Positions 1 to 10,260 of a stretch of 64,000 nucleotides of DNA are shown piece after piece (within the stretch, counting starts at the first letter, position 1; the number at the start of each line of letters is the position of its first letter). This DNA is from Rhabdophis nuchalis. Lineage: Eukaryota; Chordata; Lepidosauria; Squamata; Natricidae. The DNA lies in the NCBI GenBank assembly GCA_039707465.1, contig CM077648.1, positions 70,637,619 through 70,701,618 of the forward strand, written 5' to 3'. The notes under the pieces were generated by a model. The model was not told where the DNA came from. It did not search any database and was given only the letters and a program-made list of their open reading frames with translations. Position numbers and translations under genes: made by a program.

Positions 1-293
1 AGCAGCGCCAGCCAGCATGTCCCTTAAGAAGAGCCCCAAGGGCAAGGGCTGCAGTGCTGCACCCACCCCGCCCCCTGCCCACTGCCAACAACACGCCCCT
101 GCCTCCTCCTCCTCCTCAGCAGGCAGCCCGGGGCGCGGCCACGGCGGCAACCACGAGCGCCACTTGGCCAGGACAGGGGGGCCAGCGCCCACCCAACCCA
201 ACTACCACTTGGCGGGCGGGCGGAGGGCTGATGTTAACTCCCCTTCTGTTTCTTCTTCTGGGGGGGGGCATTGCCTTGCCTTGACAGCCGCCT

Positions 294-605
294 CGTTTCC
301 AATGAGGTGGGGGGGAGAAATCCATGTTTTTCCTCCATCTCCATGGATCTCCCCCAATTGGAAATGAGGTGGCTGTGAAAGGAAGGGAGCGCCCCCCGCG
401 TGTCTTCAAACAGCCGGAGGAGGAATAGGAGGGGAGTTCCACGCGGGGCTTTTCAAACAACCAAACTCCCCCCCCCGTTCCTCCTCCTGCTGTTTCAAGA
501 AGACACGCGGGGGGTGCTCCCTTCCCTTTCACGGCCACCTCATTTCCAATGGGGGATCCATGGAGATGGAGGAAAAACATGGATTTCCCCCCCCCATTGG
601 AAACG
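294..605. repeat. Large imperfect inverted repeat (foldback hairpin)
   Basis: Bases about 294-434 are the reverse complement of about 468-605, leaving a loop of roughly 35 bases. Shared blocks include the segment around AAATCCATGTTTTTCC, the GAAATGAGGTGGC block and a CCCCGCGTGTCTTC block, in mirrored order. The arms differ by scattered substitutions and short indels, so this is an old or relaxed palindrome. No transposase and no clear target duplication were found. A foldback DNA transposon relic or a locally inverted duplication are both possible. Confidence 0.75.
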
Positions 606-873
606 GGGCGATTCCAGCAGCTGCGTTTTGCCTTGAAACTTGCTTTCCTAGCAATCCAAAGGGGACATTCTTCCAGCGGCATCTCAGGTGCTCCCACCCT
701 TAGCTGGGAGGGAGTAAGGATGGCTGGGCACAGTTTGGCTCTTCCCGGTTCCCATCAGATCATTGGGGGCCTCGCGTGCCTATTTTGCAAGAGAGAAAGT
801 TGCTGGGAGAATGTCCCCTTCGGGTTGCTGGGGCAGCAAGTTTCAAAGCAAATCGCAGCTGCTGGAATCGGTG
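606..873. repeat. Second inverted repeat beside the first
   Basis: The segment about 608-672 (ATTCCAGCAGCTGCG, then GAAACTTGCT and GGGGACATTC) recurs in reverse complement at about 809-873, with about 135 bases between. It starts where the 294-605 hairpin ends, so two foldbacks lie head to tail. A smaller stem (TGCAACTTAATGC with its near complement) follows at about 879-917. No coding function is seen. Confidence 0.65.
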
Positions 874-1214
874 CGCCTGCAACTTAATGCGAGAAGCCTG
901 CATTACCAGTTGCAGCAGCAACAGAAACAGCAGATGCCACCCCCACCCCCAATGTCCAGCATCCTCCTTGGAAGGCTCGCAGCCGTCTTGGGAGGCGACT
1001 GCCGGCAGAGCCTCCGGGTGGAAGGTGAATGAAGGGTGCAGTGGTGGGAGAGGCTGGCCATCCCTGAAGCCAGCTCTCGAAGAAGGAGGCAGAAATGAGG
1101 CCTGGGGCTCACTTCCCTGCCTCCTGCCTCTGAGAGCTGCGGGCAGCAGGGAAAATGAGTCTTCTTTGCTAGCCTCCCAGCTGGCAAAACAGAAATTTTC
1201 ACCAACTGGAAAGT

Positions 1215-1625
1215 ATGTGTGAGAGAGGGGTGGGGTGGGGGGGAGAGAGAGAGAGAGAGGAAGGGAGGGAGGGAGGGAGGGAGGGAGGAAGGAAGGAAGG
1301 AAGAAAGGAAGGGTGGGAGAATGACACAAGAAAGGAAAAAAGGAAGGAAAGAAAAGGAAGGAAGAGGAAGAAAAAGGAAGGAAAAAAAGGAAGGAAGGAA
1401 GGAAGAGGGGGAGAGTGACACAAGGAAGGAAGGAAAGAAAGAAAGAGGGGGAGAGTGACACAAGAAAGAAGGAAGGGGAAGAGAAAGGAAGAAAGAAAGA
1501 AAAAAAGAAAGAAAGTCAGGGAGAGTGACACAGGGAAAGAAAGAAAGAAAGAAAAAAAGAAAGAGGGGGAGAGTGAAAAGAAAGAAAGAAGGAAGGAAGG
1601 AAAGAATGAATGAATGAAAAAAAGA
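1215..1625 (+). repeat. GGAA/GAAA-rich polypurine microsatellite
   Basis: The + strand is almost pure purine for about 400 bases, made of GGGA, GGAA and GAAA units with recurring GAGAGTGACACA interruptions. Long open frames on both strands here are artefacts of the repeat. Confidence 0.95.
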
Positions 1626-1626
1626 A

Positions 1627-1875
1627 TTTATTATCACAATTGAGCCCAAAATTTTAGTTGCTAAGCAAGAGCGTTGTTAAATGAGTTTCACGACATTTTA
1701 CAAGGTGGCCACTCCCACACGGTCACATGACTGCCAAGCCACGCCCACAAAATAGGCCACATCTACAGAATAGGTTCTAAAAAAATTTGAAACCCACCAC
1801 TGGTGGGGGGCACTGAGGATCAGTTTGTAGCACCAAGGGGGCGGTGGACTGAAAAAGTTTGGGAACCACTGATCT
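1627..1875. repeat. Degenerate dispersed repeats (MITE and hAT remnants)
   Basis: The stretch around 1700-1800 (CCACTCCCAC, CACATGACTGCCAAGCCA, TTTGAAACCCACC) recurs at about 35840-35945 and marks a dispersed family. The end near 1855-1870 reads GGGAACCACTG, a typical hAT terminal motif in reverse, with no matching left end preserved. Confidence 0.6.
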
Positions 1876-1878
1876 AGA

Positions 1879-1997
1879 CGTTCCCAAGATCGCCCACGCG
1901 GCCGCATTCTGGACCAGCTGCAGTCTTCGGGTGCACGCCAAGGGGAGCCCCATGTAGAGAGCATTACAGTAGTCTAGCCGGGATGTCACAAGCGCAT
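1879..1997 (-). mobile_element. L2 (CR1 superfamily) fragment, late RT region
   Basis: The minus strand encodes the conserved L2 block containing [14 protein letters not shown] and [11 protein letters not shown], also seen in every longer L2 copy here. Only about 40 codons remain. It abuts the L1 ORF1 remnant at about 1997 and truncates it. Confidence 0.85.
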
Positions 1998-1998
1998 G

Positions 1999-2270
1999 AG
2001 TTTAATTCTAATCCTGCCTCCATCCCAGAATACCAACATTCCTTCAGGCATTAACCATTTGAACCAGATTCCGTTTTTATATAATTTTTTTGACAAGAAG
2101 GAATACTTCCTTCTCGCTTCTCTGATTTTTTTTGGAATCTGCTTCAGTATGGAAATGTCTTTTTGCTCATACTTCAAAGGCCTCTCTTGTTGCGCCCTCA
2201 GTATCTCATCCCATGTGGACCTTCTTAAAAATGTAATATGAATCTCTCTGGGTAATTCATTTATTCTAGC

Positions 2271-2274
<4 letters not shown>
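1999..2274 (-). pseudogene. L1 ORF1 C-terminal fragment
   Basis: The minus strand encodes the end of L1 ORF1p: the LPREIHI stretch, then ILKQIPKKIREAR and WFKWLMPEGMLVFW. Full-length ORF1p is an RNA-binding chaperone with coiled coil, RRM and C-terminal domain; this piece holds only the C-terminal domain. Its upstream coding sequence resumes at about 4879 beyond an inserted L2, so it cannot be expressed as a normal protein. Confidence 0.85.

Positions 2275-2361
<87 letters not shown>
2274..2361 (+). repeat. (AAT)n microsatellite, L2 tail
   Basis: About 29 uninterrupted AAT/ATT units end directly at the L2 3'UTR and begin at the L1 junction. It is the expanded simple-repeat tail of the inserted L2. 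Confidence 0.95.
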
Positions 2362-2362
<1 letters not shown>

Positions 2363-4877
2363 TTTTATTTATAAACCGCCTCCTCTCCCCAAAGGGACTC
2401 GGAGCGGTGCACAGGGAAATTAAAAAACCAATATTGAATACATGAATAGATAAATAGATAAAATACAAATTAAACAAAATTATCCCTGCGCTAAAATCCC
2501 CTGTATTAAAATTACGCTAAAATCCCCTAAAACTCTATTAAAAGACGGAAGACTAACCTAGACCGGCCAAGCAGAAGAAGTGTGTTTTCAGTTTTTGACG
2601 GAAGGAGCGGAGGTGCGTAGTTGTTCTAATTTCGGGGGGAAGGTCGTTCCAGAGGGCTGGGGCCCGCCACAGAGAAGGCCCTTCCCCTGGGCGTCGCCTG
2701 CTGGCATAGCCTAGTGGACGGCACCCGGTGAAGTCCCTCTCTGTGGGAGCGAATCGGCCGCAGGGATGTATGGGGCAGGATCCGATCCCGCAGATAACTA
2801 GGTCCCGTGCCATGGAGCGCTTTAAAGATGGTAACTAACACCTTGAAGCGCACCCAAAAGACGACAGGCAGCCAATGCAGCTCGCGCAAGAGCGGTGTTA
2901 TGTGGGTAAACCTAGAGGTTCCCATTATTGCTCGCATGGCTGCATTCTGGACAAGCTGAAGTCTTCGGGTGCACCTCAAGGGGAGCCCCATGTAGAGAGA
3001 ATTGCAGTAGTCCAGTCGGGATGTCACGAGGGCGTGAGTGACTGTGCAAAGGGCATCCCAATCCAATAGGGGATGCAACTGGCGTACCATGCGAACCTGG
3101 TAAAATGCCCTCCTGGCCACGGCTGTCACTTGATCTTCCATGGACAGCCGGGTATCCAGGAGGACACCCAAGTTGCGTGCCCCATCCACAGGGGTAAGGT
3201 GTTCATTCCCTATGGCCAGTGATGGAGTCAACTGATTGTACCGGGATGCCGGGAACCACAGCCACTCGGTCTTGGACGGGTTGAGTCTGAGTCTGTTACT
3301 TCCCATCCAGGCCCGCACGGCTTCAAGGCACTGGCACATCACCGCTACGGCATCGTTGGGGTGGTTTGGGGTAGATATATACAGCTGCGTATCGTCAGCG
3401 TAGAGGTGGTACTCTACCCCAAAACCACGGATGATCTCACCCAGCGGCTTCATTTATGTGTTGAACAGGAGAGGCGAGAGGACCGACCCCTGAGGCACCC
3501 CACATGAGGGGTCTCGAGGTCGACCTCTGCTCTCCTGCCAACACAAATTGCGATCGACCAGAGAGGTAGGAGGAGAACCACTGCAGTACGGTGCCCCTCA
3601 CCCCCAACCCCTCCAGCCGATGCAATAGGATACCATGGTCGATGGTATCGAAAGCCGCTGAGAGGTCTAATAGGACCAGGATGGAGGAACAACCCCCATC
3701 TCTGGCCCTCCAGAGATCATCTACCAACGCGACCAATGCCATCTCGGTGCTGTGCCCGGGCCAGAAGCCGGACTGGCGCGGGTCCAGATAATCAACTTCC
3801 TCCAGGTGACGGGGAAACTGTTGTGCCACCACACTCTCTACAACCTTCGCCAGAAAGTGAAGGTTGGAGACCGGACGGTAATTAATCAATAATGCTGAGA
3901 CCAGAGAGGGCTTCTTCAGGAGGGGCCTCACCATAGCCTCTTTAACGGAGGCAGGCAAGAAACCCTCACTCAGAGAAGCGTTGACAACCTCCTGGAGCCA
4001 GCCTCGTGTAACCTCCCAGGATGCCAGTACAAGCCAGGAGGGACACGGGTCCAATAAACATGTGGTGGCTCGCAGTCGCCCACGTAACCTGTCCATATCT
4101 TCGGAAGTAACAGAGTCAAACTCTTCCCACAAAACTGTCTCAGGACCTGCCTCGGGGCATCCCACTGGACCATCGATGGAGACTAACTCGCTCTGAATCT
4201 GAGCGATTTTATCCTGCAGATAAATCCCAAATTCCTCTGCTCTACCCTGTAATGGGGTTTCCCGCACCCTCTGTTGAAGGAGGGAGCGGGTCACCCTAAA
4301 CAAGGCGGTAGGGCGGTTATCTGCGGATGCGATGAGAGTGGCACAGTGATGACGTTTGGCCACTCTCAGCGCCACAAGGTAAGTCCGTAAATGGGCTCTC
4401 ACCTGTGTTCGGTCAGATTCAGACCGAGTAGATCTCCATCTCCTCTCTAGGCATCTCTTGTGGCGTTTCATCACCCTTAGCTCCTCGGTAAACCAAGGGG
4501 CCAGGGTGGTTCGCCGCTACAAGAGAGGCCGCAAGGCGCGACCCGATCCAAGGCTCCCGTGGCTGCAGTATTCCATGCGGCCACGAGGTCCTCCATTGGG
4601 GCGCAGGTCAGGGATACAGGAAGTGGCCCAAGCGCCGTCTGGAACCTGTCAGGGTCCATCAGGCGCCTGGGACGGAACCAAATAGGTGACTCAGGTTCCG
4701 CCTCCCCGCGGTGGGGTGTAGCGATTGGAAAGTCGAGCCGGAGAAGTGAGTGGTCTGACCATGACAGGGGTGTGATGACTATATCTCCTATACCCAGATC
4801 ACTCTTCCATTGGCCAGAGACAAAGATTAGATCCGGCGTATGTCCACCCTCGTGGGTGGGGCCCTGAATTACTTGGT
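2275..4877 (-). mobile_element. L2 retrotransposon, 5'-truncated, inserted in L1 ORF1
   Basis: The copy runs minus from about 4877 to a 3' tail of (ATT)n at 2274-2361 (as read on +). The 3'UTR holds the shared L2 end motif (CACCGCTCCGAGTCCC in sense). The host L1 frame reads through the junctions if the L2 is removed (host bases AGCATA/TATGCTGAG), with an ATAT overlap as the likely short target duplication. The 5' end is truncated in the endonuclease domain. Confidence 0.88.
2570..4870 (-). pseudogene. L2 endonuclease end plus reverse transcriptase, frameshifted
   Basis: Minus-strand pieces in order: the end of the endonuclease domain and linker (about 4870-4480), RT fingers and palm (4474-3437, with NYRPVSNLHFL, SGF, LLDLSAAFDTIDHGIL), and RT palm to C-terminus (3453-2570, with the catalytic YADDTQLYIS and the late LQLVQNAA block). 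The two RT halves overlap in different frames near 3440-3453, so at least one frameshift separates them. Other copies in the window keep this region in one frame. This copy looks non-functional. Confidence 0.88.
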
Positions 4878-5278
4878 ATATGCTGAGTTAATTCTATAAA
4901 TTAAATCTATTTCCCCACAAAGGTATTCTTTATTTTTTTAATGTAATCTACTAAAATCTCACTCATCAAATCTCTGAGATCTTCCCCTTCTCTCTCAGGG
5001 ATATTCTGAAACCTAAGGAAGAAAGACATTCTTTCAAATTCAAACTTAGACATATGTCCAGAAAATTCTGCAGTTTCTTTTTGCAGTTCCTTTATCTCTC
5101 CTTTCATCTCTGCTGCCCCCTCCTTCAACTCTCCAATCTTCTGTTCATTAGTTGTTGTAGTTCTTTGTGTCTCCAGCAATTCTATTCTTAGGTTCATAAG
5201 GTCTTTCCGCATTTCTTGTATTTCTTTCATTATATCATGGAGCGTTGGTTCTTGAATATCTTCTCCTGCCGCCTCTTT

Positions 5279-5566
5279 AAGCCAGGCCGGCTAGATGAAA
5301 CAGAAACTCAAAACCCACCTGTTTCATCTAGCCGGCCTGGCTTAACTTCATGCTTCCCGCCCCAGTCTGTAATTTTAAATTATTTTATTCGGTTTTATGG
5401 GTTTAGTTTTAATTTTTATAAATTTGTACAGAGGACTATTTAATTTGATTTTAGCTTATATGTATTGTTATGGTTTTGATCATTTTAATTTATACCTGTA
5501 CACCGCCCCGAGTCCCTTCGGGGAGAGGGGGCGGTCTAGAAATCTAATTAAATAAATAAATTTCTG
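5279..5566 (+). mobile_element. L2 3' end fragment with a 25-bp 5' inverted duplication
   Basis: From about 5304 the + strand matches the L2 C-terminus and 3'UTR, ending with the CACCGCCCCGAGTCCC motif and an (AATA)n tail. Just upstream, 5279-5303 is an exact reverse complement of about 5319-5343, separated by about 15 bases. The whole unit sits inside the L1 ORF1 remnant, between its N-terminal and coiled-coil blocks. Confidence 0.8.
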
Positions 5567-5665
5567 TAACATTGTGGTGATTTTCCCTTGCTGTAAAACC
5601 GGGCTGGCTCTGGCTGAAGATGGGGCGGAAAAGGACTTTGCAGCTGGTGGCTTTTTTGGAGGCAT
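5567..5665 (-). pseudogene. L1 ORF1 N-terminal fragment
   Basis: The minus strand starts MPPKKPPAAKSFSAP at 5665 and reaches MLQK near 5567, matching the start of the intact ORF1 at 25911 (MASRKPPSGKPSSAP through AMLQK). The frame then runs into the inserted L2. The ATG context and 5'UTR upstream match the other copy, so this is the true start. Confidence 0.8.
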
Positions 5666-6234
5666 TTGTAATTTTGAGGTTTTGCAATGAAAATGGCGTC
5701 AAGGAGTAAGCAGTCGGTGAAATCCGAGATATCGGGAATAAACTAAGTCAATGTTTTAATCTTGTTTTTTATAATGTCCAGAGAGCTAATTGTCCTGTAA
5801 ATCCGTAATAAAAAAAAGAAAGGTCCACGTATTGGGAAGGACACCAAGGGCTTCTTGAGAAGGCTTTAAAAATGATTTTTTCCTTGATTTTTAACAAGTT
5901 GAAGGAATGTAATCATGAGTCAGTAAAAGTTTTCCGCTACGAACAAAGAGAACGCCATCTTCCCGCCTCAGCACAGGAAAGGAGAAAAAAGTAAGTTTCC
6001 GTTTTTTAACGAGGTTCAGATACAATGTTGCTAGCTGTAGCAGCTACAATTGTTGAGACAGATTATTACATTGTGGTAAAAGTATAAGGAGAAAATTAGC
6101 TGTGTATGCAATTTTTTAATGTCTAAATCTGACATTTTTTAGTTTCCAAAAAGTTATATGTACACCTATTCATGCATATCAATTCCAAATAGAACAGGTG
6201 TAGATTCTAAACATATTATTGGCTTTTCTTGAAG

Positions 6235-6372
6235 GTGAGATACTGCCAGTCTTTCAGTGAAGAAGAGAAGAAAGAACTTCAAATATTTAGTGCACAACGT
6301 AAAAAAGAAGCACTGGGGCGAGGCTCAGTCAAATTACTTCCTAGAGCAATAATGCATACACTTTGTGAACAG
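6235..6372 (+). CDS. PRICKLE1: PRICKLE1 exon: C-terminal part of PET domain
   Basis: The 46 codons run from [15 protein letters not shown] to AIMHTLCEQ, the end of the PET domain, which precedes the LIM domains in Prickle proteins. Prickle1 is a cytoplasmic core planar-cell-polarity protein that acts with Vangl at one cell face and antagonises Dishevelled/Frizzled. The acceptor is TTCTTGAAG before GTG and the donor is CAG/gtaact, both phase 0. The last residues, CEQ, supply the first cysteine of LIM1, completed by the next exon (CEQ/C). The [18 protein letters not shown] stretch is nearly identical to vertebrate PRICKLE1. Earlier exons lie outside the window. Confidence 0.93.
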
Positions 6373-7489
<1,117 letters not shown>

Positions 7490-7490
<1 letters not shown>

Positions 7491-8362
7491 CCATGTTTCT
7501 ATTTTCAGATTGTCCATTGGTACAAGGATGGTAACTGGAGCTCAGAGCTTGGGTGGTGCCAAGTAATTTTAAATATGCCCCTCCCCCCAATTTTGAGGTG
7601 AATTGAACTCCTCTATCAGAGATGATCCTCTACGGGGCTCCGTGAAGGCGATAAATATTTTGTCAGGAATAGCTTGGCTAAACTTTTGGCATTTGGGATC
7701 TTTTGGCACGGTATAAAGTGTGTCTGTTTTGAAAACAAGTCTGTTACGACCCAAATGACAGTATTCCTTGCACTTTCTGGTAGTTCGACAATAAAGTCCA
7801 TTAGCAATCTCCTTCCAGGGTGCTGAAGGCTCGCCTATCTTCTGTAACAGTCCTGGCATTTTTCCTTGACGTCTTTTAGCTGCCACACAAACTGGACAGC
7901 TGGCTACATAGCTCTCTATGTCCTTTTTTAGTGATGGCCGCCAAAATTGTCTTTTAATTAGGTGTAAAGTTTTTACAAAATCAAAATGTCCCACCAATCT
8001 GGAGTCGTGGCATCTTTCCATTAAGTACAATCTTTGGCTAGCTGGAACATATAATTTCCCTCCCACCCAAGCTAAGTTATCTTTCATCAGACAGCTGTCT
8101 TTGTGGTTCAAAAACCATTCACTGGTGGTTAAAGCTTGTTTAAAAGTTTGGGTGGTATCATTGTCCTTCAAAGTGTTTTCGCTTATTTTCCCTGAGATCT
8201 GGTGGTTATTTTAGCGGCTTATTGACTGCTTTGTATCATTGATTACCTCTGCCTTCACACTGTTGTATTGCGGTTTTCTGGATAATGCATCCGCCAGAAT
8301 ACACCCCCCCCCCCGGGAGGTATTTGAGCATAAATTGAAACCAGTTAGATTTAAATTTTAGA
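7490..8362 (-). pseudogene. Gypsy-1 integrase and end of RNase H
   Basis: The minus strand encodes the end of RNase H (FQFMLKYLPG at about 8320-8350), then the integrase zinc finger with its H-H-C-C pattern (HDSRLVGHFDF, then CPVCVAAKRRQGKMPG) and a broken catalytic core near 7810-7620 (VVTDLFSKQTHFIPC). The stretch at about 7580-7500 (SSSYHPCTNGQSENRN) covers the region of the catalytic glutamate. Several frames are needed. Integrase would insert element cDNA; this copy cannot. Confidence 0.82.
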
Positions 8363-8574
8363 TTTTTTTCCATTTCTATACCGCTCCTATCTCCCCAATG
8401 GGACTCAGGGCGGTGCACAGGAAAATTTAAAAGAATACAAACATACAAACTGTAATAAATACAAACACAACGCTAAAATATAATTAAATTAAATATGGCC
8501 TGTGCTAAAAATATAATTAAAACTGATAAAAAGTTAAAATCCACTAACTAAGTCTGTAAAAATTACCTCTGGAT

Positions 8575-10165
8575 CTAAGCTAGGCCGGCTAGATGAAAAA
8601 AGCGGGTCTTGAGTAATCGGCGAAAGAGACGAAGGTACGTGGTGATACGAAGTTCGGGGGGTAGGTTGTTCCAGAGGGCTGGGCCCGCCACAGAGAAGGC
8701 CCTTCCCCTGTGGGCCGCCTGCCGGCATTGCCCGGCAGACAGCACCCTGAGAAGGCCCTCCCTGTGGGAGCGGATCGGCCGAAGGGAGGTGTGTGGTAGG
8801 AGGCGGTCCCGCAAATAGCTAGGCCCCGTGCCATGGAGCATTTTAAAGATGGTTACCAACACCTTGAAGCGCACCCAGAAAGCCACAGGTAGCCAGTGCA
8901 GCTCGGCAGGAGAGGTGTTACATGGGAATGCCGTGAGGCTCCCAAGATCCCCCGCGCGGCCGCATTCTGTACCAACTGGAGCCTCCGGGTGCACCTCAAG
9001 GGGAGCCCCATGTAGAGAGCATTGCAGTAGTCTAGGCGGGACGTAACGAGTGCTTGAGTGACAGTGCGGAGCGCGTCCCGGTCGAGAAAGGGGCGCAACT
9101 GGCGTACCAGGTGAACCTGGTAAAAAGCCCCCTTGGCCACGGCCGTCACATGGTCATCCATGGATAGCCGTGAGTCCAGGAGGACGCCTAAGTTGCGAGC
9201 CCTTTCCACGGGGGCTAATGACTCGCCCCTGATGACCAGTGATGGGGTCAACTGGCTTATACCGGGACGTCGGAAACCACAGCCACTCAGTCTTGGACGG
9301 GTTGAGTCGAAGTTTGTTACTCCCCATCCAGACCCGCACGGCCTCCAAACACCGGGACATCACTTCAACGGCATTGTTGGGGTGGTTAGGGGTAGATATG
9401 TACAGCTGAGTATCATCAACGTACTGATGGTACTCTACCCCAAAACCACGGATGATCTCGCCCAGCGGCTTCATATAGGTGTTGAACAGGAGCGGCGAGA
9501 GGACTGACCCCTGGGGCACCCCACACATGAGGGGCCTCGACGTCGACCTCTGCCCTCCTGTCAACACGAATTGCGACCGACTGGAGAGGTAGGAGGAGAA
9601 CCACCGCAACACGGTGCCTCCCAACCCCAGCCCCTCCAGTCGGTGCAATAGGATACCATGGTCGATGGTATCAAAAGCCGCTGAGAGATCTAATAGGACC
9701 AGGATAGAGGAGCAACCTCTATCTCGGGCCCTCCAGAGATCATCGACCAACGCGACCAATGCCGTCTCTGTGCTATGCCCACGTCGGAAGCCGGACTGGC
9801 GCGGGTCTAGATAGTTTCCTCCAGGTGCCGGGGGAACTGCTGTCCCACCACACTCTCAACAACCTTCGCAAGAAAGTGAAGGTTGGAGACCGGACGATAA
9901 TTTACTAACAACGCTGGGTCCAGGGAAGGCTTCTTGAGGAGGAGTCTCACCATCGCCTCTTTCAAGGTGGCCGGCAAGAACCCCTCACTCAAAGAAGCAT
10001 TCACTATTTCCTGGAGCCAGCCTCGTGTAACCTCCCAGGAGGCCAGTACAAGCCAGGAGGGACACGGGTCCAATAAACATGTGGTAGCATTCAGTCGCCT
10101 CGGCAACCTGTCCATGTCATCTGAAGTAACAAGGTCGAACTCTTCCCATAATACGGTCTCAACAG
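8575..10165 (-). pseudogene. L2 reverse transcriptase, 3' part of the nested (-) copy
   Basis: Minus-strand blocks run from VLWEEFDLVTSDDMDRL through NYRPVSNLHFL and LLDLSAAFDTIDHGIL to YVDDTQLYIS and the late LQLVQNAA region. The catalytic box reads YVDD where most copies here have YADD. At least three frame changes occur (about 9810, 9160 and 8860). The missing N-terminal half continues at 13774-14200. Confidence 0.85.
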
Positions 10166-10260
10166 TTTCCCCGTCACCTGGAGGAAGTTGATTATCTAGA
10201 CCCGCACCAGTCCGGCTTTCGGCCCGGGCATAGCACTGAGACGGCATTGGTCGAGTTGGT

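Larger units (their letters stand above)
1..1200. other. GC-rich intronic stretch without a supported gene
   Basis: The stretch is rich in G/C runs and holds two foldback repeats listed separately. Short open frames exist on both strands, but they are low in complexity (Pro, Ser and Gly runs), resemble no family I recognise and lack splice or promoter context. By position it should be a PRICKLE1 intron, because the exon for the end of the PET domain starts at 6235 and earlier exons are missing from the window. Confidence 0.5.
1998..6035 (-). mobile_element. L1 retrotransposon fragment: 5'UTR and ORF1, split by two L2 insertions
   Basis: Three minus-strand blocks join into one L1 ORF1: the start at 5665 to about 5567, the coiled coil and early RRM at about 5283-4879, and the C-terminal domain at about 2274-1999. 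The blocks align with the intact ORF1 at 24967-25911; shared motifs are MSFFLRFQN, LPREIHI and WFKWLMPEGM. The region 5666-6035 matches that element's 5'UTR (GAACAAAGAGAACGCCATCTT). L2 copies occupy 2275-4877 and about 5284-5566. ORF2 is missing; the copy ends at an L2 fragment near 1997. Confidence 0.85.

Noticed and set aside
17..367. Open frame starting MSLKKSPKGKGC as a possible protein
   Set aside because: It is low in complexity, overlaps the foldback repeat, has frames of similar length on both strands and resembles no known family.
1199..1649. Long Ser/Phe/Leu or Glu/Arg/Lys open frames
   Set aside because: They are translations of a polypurine microsatellite; the same happens at 28253-28745.
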